The notes: generated from the letters alone by a model not told the origin. Shown: positions 53,033 to 61,572, counted from the first letter of the stretch. The stretch is 64,000 nt of DNA from Bradyrhizobium sp. AUGA SZCCT0283 (GCF_018130385.1 NZ_JAFCLU010000019.1:62001-126000), one strand, 5' to 3'. Translations and numbers: made by a program.

Positions 53033-55633
53033 TTAGCCTCCCGTCGGCTTGGGCGTTTGATCCATCGCAAGGGGCTGGGTTGGCGGGCTCTGGGGCCGCA
53101 GCCGCGGGCGCAGCAGCGGCTTCAGCATTTCCAGCGCGAGCAGCGCGACGACGCCTGCACCGAGCGTCAGGGCCAGATCGTCGGCGTGGAGGGGGCCGAA
53201 GGCGAAGAGCTTGCTCGCGAACGGCCAAAGCAAGGTGAGCGCCAGGATGATAGCGACGGCGGCGAGCACCGCAGCCAGCGTCCGGTTTGGCCGCCGCAGG
53301 GCGGTAAGCAGCGATGCGCCGAAGGATCGGTTGACCAGAATCAGGCTGACGATCACGACGATGAGCGAAAAGAACGTCAACGCCCGCACTTCGGGCACCG
53401 GCATGCCCCATCTCAGCGCCGCGACGTAAACGGCAGCGACGACCACAAACGCCAGCAACCCCTGCAGCAGGCTCCAGGCGACCAGCGCCCGCGAGAACAG
53501 CGGCTCGTCGGGAGAGCGCGGCGGGCGCCGCATGACGTCGTCTTCCTCGGTTTCAGCCTCGAACACCAGCGAGCAGACGGGATCGATCACCATTTCGAGG
53601 AAGGCGATATGGATCGGTCCGAACAGGATAGGCAGGCCGAACACCAGCGGCAGCAGCGCCAGGCCCGCGATGGGAACGTGGACGGCAAAGATAAAGGTCA
53701 TTGCCTTGCGCAAATTGTCGTAGATGCGGCGTCCGAGACGGATCGCCTTGACGATGGAGCCGAAATCGTCGTCAAGCAGCACGATGGCGGAAGCTTCGCG
53801 CGCCACATCCGTTCCGCGCCCGCCCATGGCGATGCCGATATGGGCGGCCTTCAACGACGGTGCGTCGTTGACGCCATCGCCGGTCATCGCGACAATCTCG
53901 CCATTGCCCTTGTAGGCGTTGACGATACGCAGCTTCTGGTTCGGCGAGATCCGGGCGAAGACGCCAGCCGTTTCCACCCGGCGGGCCAATTCTGCCTCGT
54001 TCAACTGCTCGAGCTGTTCGCCGGTCATGAGCTCGCCGCGTTCGAGCCCGGCCTGATGCGCGATTGCGTTTGCGGTCGCCGGGTAGTCGCCGGTGATCAT
54101 GACGGCCTTGATGCCGGCGGACCGGCATTCGCGGACCGCCTCGACGACGCTGGTGCGCAGCGGATCGGCGAGGCCGACAAGTCCCAGGAATTCGAAGCTA
54201 AGTTCGCGCGGCGACGCCGGCCAAGGCGGCCCGCCATGGGTGGCGCGCGCTATGCCCAGCACACGCAGGCCGGCGGAGGCCATCGCGTCGATGGATTGCG
54301 TCAGCGCCGCGCGGTCGGCCTCGCTCAACCGGCAGAGACCCGCGATCGCTTCGGGAGCGCCCTTGGTGGCGACGAGGTATTCCTGTCGGTCGCCATCCGC
54401 TTGCCAGATGTGGGTTACGGCGAGGAGATCGGGCCGAAGACCATAGGCGTGCACCAGCTTCCGGCGCGGATGCCGAAATTCGGACTTGGTCGGCCGCTCG
54501 CGCGCCAGGGTATGGAACGCCCGCTCCATCGGGTCGAACGGCTCAGGCGCGCTGGCGAGCAGGCCGAACTCGCTCAAGTGATGGAACTGCGCCGGCATTT
54601 CCATGCCGTTCTGCGGATGGAAGACGTTCCCATCCGCCAGCCGCAGTTCGACGATCGTCATCCGGTTTTCGGTGAGGGTGCCGGTCTTGTCGGTGCACAG
54701 CACGGTGGCAGAGCCCAGCGTCTCGATGGCCGCCGCGCGCCGCGTCAGGACGCGCGCCAGCGAAATTCGCCATGCGCCCATCGCCATGAAGACGGTCAGG
54801 ACGACCGGAAACTCTTCCGGCAGCATCGACATGCCCAGCGCAATTCCGGCCAGCACCGCGTCCAGCCATCCGCCGCGCGTGATGCCGTAAAGCAACACCG
54901 CGAGCACGCTAACCCCACCGCCGAAAATGGCAAACAGTCTCACGACGCGCCGTGTTTGCATCTGCAGGCGCGGCGGTTCGGTTTCGAGAGTGGCCAGCGA
55001 TTGGCCGATCTTGCCGATCTCGCTTTGCGCACCGATGGCGATTGCTTCTGCCAGTCCCGAGCCCCGCACCACCAGCGAACCGGAGAAGACATGCGGCAGG
55101 TCGTCGCCTCCCGGACGCGGCGGTCCAGACCCAGACGTGGGGCGATCGTCCCAGGCGACCTTGCGCACCGGCACGGATTCGCCGGTCAAGGTCGACTCGT
55201 CGGCCTGCAGATCCTGGCAACGGAGGAGAACGGCGTCGGCAGGCACCCGGTCGCCTTCGGAAAGAACGATGAGGTCGCCCCGCACGACGTCCCGGCCGGC
55301 GATTCGCCTGCGCTCGCCGTCGCGAATGACGAGCGCGCGGGGGCTCGTGAGGTCGCGTAACGCTTCCAGTACGCGCTCGGTCCGCGTCTCCTGCACTACG
55401 GTGATCACGATCGACATGGTCGCGAAGGCGACCAGGATGATCGCCTCCTTCAGGTCGCCGAGCGCCAGGTAAACGATGCCGCCGACCATAAGCAGCGCCA
55501 GCATCGGCTCACGCAGCACCTCGATCGCTATGCGGAACGGCGTGCGCCGATCGGGCTGGGGAAGCTCGTTGTGTCCCTCGGCCTGCAGCCGCGCCGCTGC
55601 GTCGGCTTCAGTAAGGCCGGAAAACGATTTCAT
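53033..55633 (-). CDS. P-type cation-transporting ATPase (Ca2+/SERCA-PMCA-like, P2)
   Basis: 866 residues. N-terminal cation-ATPase domain (FSGLTEADAAARLQAEGHNE), actuator ESTLTGESVPV, M4 PEEFPVV, phosphorylation motif CTDKTGTLTENRM, hinge MTGDGVNDAPSLK, and C-terminal helices. PEEFP instead of the SERCA PEGLP is common in bacterial P2 pumps. Calcium export is the best guess, but Na+/K+ or Mn2+ cannot be excluded. Ten membrane helices expected. Starts 4 bp after the preceding hypothetical gene. Confidence 0.88.
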   Translation of the reverse strand: MKSFSGLTEADAAARLQAEGHNELPQPDRRTPFRIAIEVLREPMLALLMVGGIVYLALGDLKEAIILVAFATMSIVITVVQETRTERVLEALRDLTSPRALVIRDGERRRIAGRDVVRGDLIVLSEGDRVPADAVLLRCQDLQADESTLTGESVPVRKVAWDDRPTSGSGPPRPGGDDLPHVFSGSLVVRGSGLAEAIAIGAQSEIGKIGQSLATLETEPPRLQMQTRRVVRLFAIFGGGVSVLAVLLYGITRGGWLDAVLAGIALGMSMLPEEFPVVLTVFMAMGAWRISLARVLTRRAAAIETLGSATVLCTDKTGTLTENRMTIVELRLADGNVFHPQNGMEMPAQFHHLSEFGLLASAPEPFDPMERAFHTLARERPTKSEFRHPRRKLVHAYGLRPDLLAVTHIWQADGDRQEYLVATKGAPEAIAGLCRLSEADRAALTQSIDAMASAGLRVLGIARATHGGPPWPASPRELSFEFLGLVGLADPLRTSVVEAVRECRSAGIKAVMITGDYPATANAIAHQAGLERGELMTGEQLEQLNEAELARRVETAGVFARISPNQKLRIVNAYKGNGEIVAMTGDGVNDAPSLKAAHIGIAMGGRGTDVAREASAIVLLDDDFGSIVKAIRLGRRIYDNLRKAMTFIFAVHVPIAGLALLPLVFGLPILFGPIHIAFLEMVIDPVCSLVFEAETEEDDVMRRPPRSPDEPLFSRALVAWSLLQGLLAFVVVAAVYVAALRWGMPVPEVRALTFFSLIVVIVSLILVNRSFGASLLTALRRPNRTLAAVLAAVAIILALTLLWPFASKLFAFGPLHADDLALTLGAGVVALLALEMLKPLLRPRLRPQSPPTQPLAMDQTPKPTGG

Positions 55634-55636
55634 GTC

Positions 55637-56062
55637 TCAAAGATACGAGACCGCGGTCACCCGATAGGTATGCATCTTGCCGCCTTCGTTGAGCGAAACA
55701 TACTCGCCGACGACGAAGCGTTCGTCCGCGAAGTGATAGCCGACGTCGTCAGGCACGCTGGTCTCGCCGTCGTCATAGTGGAAGGCCCACCCGCCGCCGG
55801 GGCGGTGAACCAGATGACCATGCTTGTCCTGTTGGTCCGGGCGCTGGCGCACGACCCGGCAGGCGTCGCGATGCTCGCGCCACAACCTTGCATCGATGCG
55901 GTCCTCGGAATCGAGCGGCGCCACGATGATATAGGCCACCTCGGCATCGCCTTCGGGATGGCCGGGCTCGCGGGCCAGCGCGAGGCGGAATTGCCGGAAT
56001 TGCGCCGGCAGGGAAGCGTTCAGGATCGGCTTCGGCTGGGTCTTGGCTCTGGTCTTGGACAT
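55637..56062 (-). CDS. Hypothetical protein, co-transcribed with P-type ATPase
   Basis: 141 residues, not recognised. Acidic, aromatic-rich segments (GGGWAFHYDDGETSVPDDVG; then FVVGEYVSLNEGGKMHTYRV) suggest a small beta-rich domain. No signal or membrane helix. It is 3 bp before the ATPase gene, in the same operon, and could be a soluble partner. Function unknown. Confidence 0.65.
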   Translation of the reverse strand: MSKTRAKTQPKPILNASLPAQFRQFRLALAREPGHPEGDAEVAYIIVAPLDSEDRIDARLWREHRDACRVVRQRPDQQDKHGHLVHRPGGGWAFHYDDGETSVPDDVGYHFADERFVVGEYVSLNEGGKMHTYRVTAVSYL

Positions 56063-56112
56063 CTCTGATGGCTCCTTGGTTTTCCGGCCTGAGGCTGCTG
56101 CCTCCGCCTTGA

Positions 56113-56604
56113 TCAGCTCGGCTCAGCCGCGGCCTTCACCGCGGGGGCGGTTGCCCCGGATTTCTTCAGGCTCTTGACGATGATCGTGATCAACGGCACC
56201 AGCACCAGCGGCAGCACGCTGTTCAGGGGATGGTGCACCATGCCGGTGAATTGCGATTGCAGCGCGCGGGCCTCGCTCTGTAATGCCTCGACCGCGGAGC
56301 CGTGAATTTCGGTGGCCAGTTCGAGTTCGCGGCCGCCGGGCGGTCTTCCGCCAACGACAAACAAGACCGCTGCGATCACGAAATTGACGACGCCGAGAAT
56401 CGCTGCCGCGGAAATCGCGCTCCAGATCTGCACCAGCGCGAAATAGGCTGACAGTTCCAGCATCAACAGGCCGAAGGCCGCGATCAGCGCGGCAAACGCC
56501 CGCAAACCCAATCCGACCAGCATGTGCCGCATCCGGATTTCCGCGATGATGCGGTCGGTGCGCCACAGCGCCCGTAAATGCTTGACGACGTTCTCGCTGT
56601 TCAC
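56113..56604 (-). CDS. YqjE/phage-holin-like membrane protein
   Basis: 163 residues with two membrane helices in the middle (GLRAFAALIAAFGLLMLELS; AAAILGVVNFVIAAVLFVVG), typical of the YqjE/DUF1469 family, and a possible third near the C-terminus (LPLVLVPLITIIVK). It starts 1 bp after the YqjD-like gene. In E. coli YqjD-YqjE are an inner-membrane pair of stress proteins. Confidence 0.75.
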   Translation of the reverse strand: MNSENVVKHLRALWRTDRIIAEIRMRHMLVGLGLRAFAALIAAFGLLMLELSAYFALVQIWSAISAAAILGVVNFVIAAVLFVVGGRPPGGRELELATEIHGSAVEALQSEARALQSQFTGMVHHPLNSVLPLVLVPLITIIVKSLKKSGATAPAVKAAAEPS

Positions 56605-56605
56605 G

Positions 56606-56881
56606 TTAGTGCCTCCTCAGCATGAAACCGATAGCGACGCCGAGCGCGAAGGCGGATGCCAGCGCCGCAATCGGCCGCTCCGCGATCAGCTTCTCGACAT
56701 GCTCTTCTTCCTGTCCCAAGGTCTCGCCGAGTTCGTTCAAGGCGGCCTTGATCTGTTCGGCCAGCGCCTCGGTATGGCTCCTCGCAGCGTCGAACATGTC
56801 GTTGCCAGGCATATCCAGGAGCCGAGACATTTCGATCCTGAGCGCCTGCAGCTCATCTCCCAATTCGCTCGATTTGAACAT
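56606..56881 (-). CDS. DUF883/YqjD-ElaB-like protein
   Basis: 91 residues: an amphipathic helical part (ELQALRIEMSRLLD; LAEQIKAALNELGETLGQEE) and a C-terminal membrane helix ending GVAIGFMLRRH, the tail-anchored plan of YqjD/ElaB. E. coli YqjD binds ribosomes at the membrane in stationary phase. First gene of an eight-gene minus-strand operon; the FixK promoter lies 33-74 bp upstream. Confidence 0.82.
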   Translation of the reverse strand: MFKSSELGDELQALRIEMSRLLDMPGNDMFDAARSHTEALAEQIKAALNELGETLGQEEEHVEKLIAERPIAALASAFALGVAIGFMLRRH

Positions 56882-56913
56882 ATCGCGGTCATTCCCATCG
56901 TCGGACGACGTAA

Positions 56914-56955
56914 ACTCTAGGTGAGGCGGCCGCGGTACCGCTTGATTTGGGTCAA
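56914..56955. promoter_or_regulatory. FixK promoter for the YqjD operon and possibly mlaE
   Basis: TTGATTTGGGTCAA (56942-56955) is a perfect box. On the minus strand TAGAGT (56919-56914) follows at 22 bp, giving a start near 56907. On the plus strand no good -10 is seen at the same spacing, so activation of mlaE is less certain. Confidence 0.75.
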
Positions 56956-57050
56956 CCTTGTTCGAGCCACAATGTCGCCTTGAGGCAGGTCAACATCGGT
57001 GCTGCGCACGCGGCCTAGAAAAAACGCTCTGCAATTGTGGGAATATCATC

Positions 57051-58187
57051 TTGGCGACTGCACCCCTGTTAACGGCGACCCCGTCGGGCGATACGCTTGA
57101 GTTGCGTCCAGGCGGCTCGTGGACAGCGGCGAACGCCGCTACGCTTGAACAGCTTTCCGACGAAGTTGCGCCGCAGCTCGATCGAGCCGGCCTGGTCAAG
57201 GTCGACATGGCCGAAGTGCGCGAACTCGATACGCTCGGGGCCTGGCTGCTCGAAAAGATGTCGCGGCGGGTCGCTTCCGCCGGCCATCGCGCCAATACCG
57301 TTGGCGTCGCCGACAATTACACCGGCCTGATCGACGAGGTTCGTCAGGTCAACCGGCGCACGCCGGCGCCGGCTCCGGCGCGCAATCCCGCCGTGGCAAA
57401 GCTTAGCGATATCGGCCGTGCGACCATCGGTGCAAGAGAAGACGTCGCCGCATTCCTGCAGATGCTGGGTGCACTATGCATAGCTATCCTGGGCGTCCTG
57501 CGCCGGCCGCGATCGTTGCGGCTGACGTCGCTGACCTACCAGCTCTATCGGGTCGGATGGCAGGCCATACCCATCATCGTGCTAATCACCTTCCTGATCG
57601 GCGCGATCATCGCGCAGCAGGGCATTTTCCATTTCCGAAAGTTCGGTGCGGATTCCTACGTTGTCGACATGGTCGGGATTCTCGTGCTGCGTGAGCTCGG
57701 CGTGTTGATCGTCGCCATCATGGTCGCCGGGCGCTCGGGCAGCGCCTATACCGCCGAACTCGGCTCGATGAAGATGCGCGAGGAGATCGACGCGCTTTCG
57801 ACCATGGGACTGGACCCGATCGAAGTCCTGATGCTGCCGCGGATCCTGGCGCTGATCTGTGCGCTGCCGATTCTGAGCTTCATCGGCTCGATGGCGGCGC
57901 TCTACGGCGGATGCTTGGTTGCCTGGTTCTACGGCGGCATGGGGCCGGCGATCTTCCTTGCGCGGCTGCATGACGCCGTATCCGTCACTCATTTCGAGGT
58001 CGGCATCATCAAGGCGCCTTTCATGGCGCTGGTGATCGGCATCGTCGCCTGCAGCGAAGGCCTGCGCGTGAAGGGCAGCGCGGAGTCGCTCGGCAAGCAG
58101 ACCACCACGTCGGTCGTCAAGTCGATCTTCCTGGTCATCGTGCTCGACGGGCTGTTTGCGGTGTTCTTTGCATCGATCGGAATGTAG
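57051..58187 (+). CDS. MlaE-type ABC permease with N-terminal STAS domain
   Basis: 378 residues. Residues 1-95 look like a STAS domain (KVDMAEVRELDTLGAWLLEK). The rest is the MlaE permease with about five to six helices, including FLIGAIIAQQGIFHFRKFG and RSGSAYTAELGSMKMREEID, the conserved coupling segment. Substrates are lipids moved between membranes. The start is uncertain: I chose the TTG at 57051 (8-9 bp after GGGAAT), which lies after the predicted FixK transcript start; no in-frame ATG exists before residue 50. First gene of mlaEFD. Confidence 0.82.
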   Translation: MATAPLLTATPSGDTLELRPGGSWTAANAATLEQLSDEVAPQLDRAGLVKVDMAEVRELDTLGAWLLEKMSRRVASAGHRANTVGVADNYTGLIDEVRQVNRRTPAPAPARNPAVAKLSDIGRATIGAREDVAAFLQMLGALCIAILGVLRRPRSLRLTSLTYQLYRVGWQAIPIIVLITFLIGAIIAQQGIFHFRKFGADSYVVDMVGILVLRELGVLIVAIMVAGRSGSAYTAELGSMKMREEIDALSTMGLDPIEVLMLPRILALICALPILSFIGSMAALYGGCLVAWFYGGMGPAIFLARLHDAVSVTHFEVGIIKAPFMALVIGIVACSEGLRVKGSAESLGKQTTTSVVKSIFLVIVLDGLFAVFFASIGM

Positions 58188-58189
58188 CG

Positions 58190-58963
58190 ATGCAGGAAGC
58201 CGCCGAACAATTTGCCATTCGTGTGCGCGATCTCGTGGTCGGCTTCCGCCGCCACGTCGTGATCGATCACCTCGGGCTGGACGTCCGCCGTGGTGAGATT
58301 CTCGGCCTGGTCGGCGCTTCCGGCGGCGGCAAATCGGTGCTGATGCGGACCATCATCGGCCTGATCCCGCGGCAGAGCGGAGAGATCGAGGTGATGGGCT
58401 CGCCGATCAATCACGACCGCACCACACGGAGCGCGGCCGGGCGATGGGGCATCCTGTTCCAGCAGGGCGCGCTGTTCTCATCGTTGACGGTGCGGCAGAA
58501 CATCCAGTTTCCGTTGCGCGAGAATCTCGTGCTGTCGGACGCCCTGATGGACGAGATCGCGACCGCCAAGCTCGAAATGGTCGGGCTCAAGCCGGAGGAC
58601 GGGGACAAGTTTCCTTCCGAACTATCCGGCGGCATGACCAAGCGCGTGGCGCTGGCGCGTGCGCTCGCGCTCGATCCGGCGATCGTGTTTCTCGACGAGC
58701 CGACCTCGGGGCTCGATCCGATCGCCGCCGGCGATTTCGACGCCTTGATCAAGACACTGCAGAAGACGCTGGGTTTGACCGTGTTCATGGTCACCCATGA
58801 CCTCGCCAGCCTCAATACCGTCTGCGACCGCGTCGCGGCGCTGGCCGACGGCAAGATCGTCGCCATCGGACCGATGCGCGAATTGCTTCAATCCGAGCAT
58901 CCCTGGGTGCGGGCCTATTTTCACGGCAAGCGCTCCCAGATGCTGCAACCCAAAGCGAGCTAA
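58190..58963 (+). CDS. MlaF-type ABC ATPase
   Basis: 257 residues. Walker A GASGGGKSVLMR, signature LSGGMTKRVALARAL, Walker B IVFLDEPTSGLD, then VTHDLAS. The Met-Thr-Lys in LSGGMTKR is typical of the Mla/Mkl group. It powers the MlaE permease encoded 2 bp upstream. Confidence 0.92.
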   Translation: MQEAAEQFAIRVRDLVVGFRRHVVIDHLGLDVRRGEILGLVGASGGGKSVLMRTIIGLIPRQSGEIEVMGSPINHDRTTRSAAGRWGILFQQGALFSSLTVRQNIQFPLRENLVLSDALMDEIATAKLEMVGLKPEDGDKFPSELSGGMTKRVALARALALDPAIVFLDEPTSGLDPIAAGDFDALIKTLQKTLGLTVFMVTHDLASLNTVCDRVAALADGKIVAIGPMRELLQSEHPWVRAYFHGKRSQMLQPKAS

Positions 58964-58966
58964 GAG

Positions 58967-60070
58967 ATGGAAACCCGCGCTCCCTTCGTCATTGTCGGCG
59001 CTTTCGTGCTGGCGGCCATCGTCGCCGTGTTCGGCTTCGTCTACTGGCTGCAGAACACCGGCGGGCTCGGCCCGCGCTCCAGCTATCACGTGCAGTTCGA
59101 GGGCTCCGTGCCCGGACTCCTTGTCGGCGCGGCTGTGCTGTTCAATGGCATTCGGGTCGGCGAGGTGACTGAGCTCGGCCTTGCGCCCGGCAACCCGCGC
59201 GGCGTCAATGCGACGATTTCGGTCGCTTCGACGACGCCGGTCCGTGCCGACACCAAGGTCGGTCTGGAGTTTCAGGGTCTGACCGGCGTGCCCGTGATCG
59301 CACTCGAAGGCGGCACGCTGGTCGCCAAAAGCGGCGAGGTGCCGACGCTCGTCGCCGAACCAGGTGCGGGGCAGGGCATGACACAGGCCGCACGCGATGC
59401 GCTGCGTAAGGTCGATACGGTGCTGTCGGAGAATTCGGAAGCGTTGAAGGACACGATTACCAATTTCAAGGTGTTTTCGGAAGGCCTGGCGCGCAACACC
59501 GGCAAGCTCGACGGCATCGTCGCCGGCCTCGAACGCATGACCGGCGTCACCAGCCCGCCGCCAAAGATCACCTATGATCTGCGCGCGCTGCAAAATCCCG
59601 GGCCCGTGGGCAAGGTCATCAACGTGCAATGGGCGATCCCGGAGCCGACGGCGGTTGCGATGCTGGAGACGCAGCGCTTCCTGTTCTCGCCGGCGCAGGA
59701 ATACCCGGGATTCGCGGAGGCGATGTGGGCCGATGCACTTCCGAAACTGATCCAGGCGCGGCTCATAGAGAGTTTTGAGAATTACGACATCGCGCATGCG
59801 CCGCTGCGCATGGCCGATGTCGGGCAGACCGAATTCCAGCTGCTGATCGATGTCAGGCGGTTCCGCATCGCCGTCGAGTCCGGGCCGGCAGCCGAGATCG
59901 GCTTGTCGGCCAGGATCGTCGACAAGAACGGCAAGGTCGTCGCCTCGCGGCTGTTCGAAGAACGCGAGAAATTTGCGAATGTCGCGCCGGCCGAAGCCGT
60001 CGCTGCATTCAGCGAAGCGTTCGGAAGGATTGCAAAGAACATGATCGCCTGGACGGTGCAAGCGTACTAG
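58967..60070 (+). CDS. MCE (MlaD) protein fused to a PqiC-like auxiliary domain
   Basis: 367 residues. An N-terminal membrane anchor (IVGAFVLAAIVAVFGFVYWL) leads into an MCE domain (about 40-120, GSVPGLLVGAAVLFNGIRVG) and a short helix region (about 140-185). From about residue 200 the chain (ITYDLRALQN, then IPEPTAVAMLETQRFLFSPA) looks like the ABC-type transport auxiliary (PqiC/YmbA) domain, normally a separate lipoprotein. The fusion puts lipid-channel and outer partner in one chain. Start is 3 bp after mlaF. Confidence 0.85.
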   Translation: METRAPFVIVGAFVLAAIVAVFGFVYWLQNTGGLGPRSSYHVQFEGSVPGLLVGAAVLFNGIRVGEVTELGLAPGNPRGVNATISVASTTPVRADTKVGLEFQGLTGVPVIALEGGTLVAKSGEVPTLVAEPGAGQGMTQAARDALRKVDTVLSENSEALKDTITNFKVFSEGLARNTGKLDGIVAGLERMTGVTSPPPKITYDLRALQNPGPVGKVINVQWAIPEPTAVAMLETQRFLFSPAQEYPGFAEAMWADALPKLIQARLIESFENYDIAHAPLRMADVGQTEFQLLIDVRRFRIAVESGPAAEIGLSARIVDKNGKVVASRLFEEREKFANVAPAEAVAAFSEAFGRIAKNMIAWTVQAY

Positions 60071-60071
60071 G

Positions 60072-60091
60072 CGAGGCAGGTGCCTGCCTCG
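60072..60091. terminator. Hairpin between mlaD and the cytochrome c gene
   Basis: CGAGGCAGG and CCTGCCTCG are perfect 9-bp complements with only TG between them. It begins 1-2 bp after the mlaD stop and lies in a 50-bp gap between convergent genes; likely ends both transcripts. Confidence 0.6.
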
Positions 60092-60120
60092 GCGCTCGTT
60101 ACCGGCTTGCTGAGGTCCGC

Positions 60121-60438
60121 CTATTCAAGCGTCTTCAGATACGCCAGCAGATCACCGATCTGGTCCGGCTCGAGCTGGAAGGCCGGCATCGTCGGATGCC
60201 CGGTGTAGATGCCTTCGGCCAGCGCCTCTCCGAGCGTCTCGATCGGGTAACGCGTGTGCAGTGTCCGGAACGGCGGCGCGATCTTGAGTGGGCTCGGCGA
60301 AACCTTGTCGATCGAATGGCACTTCGCACAGTTGTTGAGCGCGAAGGTCTTGCCGCGTTGCTCCTGAGGCGAAGCTGCTGCAGCCGGCGTCAGGGTAATG
60401 AGCGTAAACGCCAGCGGCACCAAAATTCGTCCAATCAT
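60121..60438 (-). CDS. Small class I cytochrome c
   Basis: 105 residues with a signal peptide (ends AAAA, about 22). Heme motif CAKCH at about 37-41, axial Met in PTMPAFQLEPDQIG. Periplasmic electron carrier of about 9 kDa. A FixK box with a CATTAT/TATAAT -10 lies upstream, so it is probably made at low oxygen together with the cbb3 oxidase encoded at the end of the window. Confidence 0.9.
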   Translation of the reverse strand: MIGRILVPLAFTLITLTPAAAASPQEQRGKTFALNNCAKCHSIDKVSPSPLKIAPPFRTLHTRYPIETLGEALAEGIYTGHPTMPAFQLEPDQIGDLLAYLKTLE

Positions 60439-60481
60439 TGCAGCTTCAACTCCGTGGAAAAGTGCGGTTTTCCAGCCCAGA

Positions 60482-60553
60482 ATTATAATGTGAAGGTTTA
60501 ATCGCCGGCCAGTTTGATCTGGATCAATCAGCGGACCATGGATTGGCTAGAAT
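60482..60553. promoter_or_regulatory. One FixK box serving cytochrome c and fnr divergently
   Basis: TTGATCTGGATCAA (60514-60527) is a perfect box. Minus strand: CATTAT/TATAAT at 60490-60482. Plus strand: TAGAAT at 60548-60553. Predicted starts are near 60477 and 60560. Confidence 0.75.
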
Positions 60554-60625
60554 GAAATATATCTCCGACGGTCTGCCATGGCCGGGAGGCAGGGCGTCAA
60601 TCCGGCGCTCGAACGGGCAGGGGCA

Positions 60626-61339
60626 ATGATACGAACCATCTCTCCGAATCGGGCAAGCTTCGGCCGCTGTTCGGCCTGTACCGTCCGCTCGCTCAGCATC
60701 TGCGGCGTGCTGGACCAGGCCGACCTTGCCGAGTTCGAGCGGATCGCCCGCCACATTCATCTCGCGCCCAATGAGGCGCTGTTCACGGCGGGGCAGGTTG
60801 CGCAGTCGGTCCACAGTCTGACCGCGGGTATCGCGCGTCTGTACAAGCTGCTGCCGGATGGGCGGCGTCAGGTAATCGGTTTCGCACTGCCGGGCGACTT
60901 TCTCGGCACGGCGCCGTCCGATCGCTACAGCTTCTCGGCAGACGCCATCGACTCCGTGACGGTGTGCCGCCTCTCCAGAGAAGCGTTCACGCATTTCATT
61001 GAAGAGAGGCCGCACTTTCTGATTCGGATCAACGAATTTGCGGCGCGGGAACTGATGCTGGCGCAGGAGCAGATGCTGCTGCTGGGCCGACGCACCGCGG
61101 AGGAGAAGGTTGCGTCCTTCCTCATCGGATGGCGGGAGCGGCTGGCCCAGATCGGCGACGAGCGGCAAACCATTGCGCTGCCGATGAGCCGGCAGGACAT
61201 CGCGGATTATCTGGGGCTGACGATCGAAACCGTGAGCCGGACGCTGACCCGGTTCGAGCGCGAAAAGATGCTCATCATCGTCGCGGGCGGTGTCCGTCTG
61301 CTGGACGCGAGCCGGGCTGCGGCCATGGCTGCGGCTTGA
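60626..61339 (+). CDS. Fnr-type oxygen sensor (FnrN/FixK1/AadR group)
   Basis: 237 residues, Crp/Fnr family. Unlike the fixK and narR products it has the four Fe-S cysteines of Fnr: C15, C18, C26 (CSACTVRSLSIC) and C114 (VTVCRLS), so it can sense oxygen directly. The helix-turn-helix reads SRQDIADYLGLTIETVSRTL, with the Fnr-type E-x2-S-R that fits the TTGA boxes. ATG at 60626 follows AGGGGC; an upstream in-frame ATG (60578) lacks a ribosome site. Its own FixK box places it under FixK and possibly under itself. Confidence 0.9.
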   Translation: MIRTISPNRASFGRCSACTVRSLSICGVLDQADLAEFERIARHIHLAPNEALFTAGQVAQSVHSLTAGIARLYKLLPDGRRQVIGFALPGDFLGTAPSDRYSFSADAIDSVTVCRLSREAFTHFIEERPHFLIRINEFAARELMLAQEQMLLLGRRTAEEKVASFLIGWRERLAQIGDERQTIALPMSRQDIADYLGLTIETVSRTLTRFEREKMLIIVAGGVRLLDASRAAAMAAA

Positions 61340-61364
61340 AAATTCCAGCGCTGCCACGATCAAT

Positions 61365-61406
61365 TTGATTCAGGTCAAAGCCGGAATGAAGGTGCATGGG
61401 CATGTT
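61365..61406 (+). promoter_or_regulatory. FixK promoter before a small membrane protein and hemN
   Basis: TTGATTCAGGTCAA (61365-61378) is a perfect box; CATGTT (61401-61406) follows at 22 bp. Predicted start about 61413, 19 bases before the small-protein ATG. Confidence 0.7.
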
Positions 61407-61431
61407 TCCTCCGTCACAGGAGGTCAGCCCC

Positions 61432-61572
61432 ATGCCCGTCGATTCGTTGATTGTTTCCGTCTGCGTCGTCGCGATGTTCGTGGTTTTTGCAGCGGTGCTG
61501 GCCTGGGGTGACATGCAGACCCGCCCGAAACAACTGACCGAGCAGTCCAGTTCGAAACGCCGGGCGTTCTGA
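61432..61572 (+). CDS. 46-residue single-helix membrane protein
   Basis: I translated this by eye. It starts MPVDSLIVSVCVVAMFVVFA and continues AVLAWGDMQTRP, ending in a basic tail (SSKRRAF). One membrane helix (about 5-25) then a cytoplasmic basic tail. AGGAGG lies 10 bp before the ATG and a FixK promoter just before that, so expression is very likely. It is 48 bp upstream of hemN. Size and plan recall the small subunits associated with oxidases, such as CcoQ or CcoS, but the sequence is not recognisably either. Confidence 0.75.
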   Translation: MPVDSLIVSVCVVAMFVVFAAVLAWGDMQTRPKQLTEQSSSKRRAF

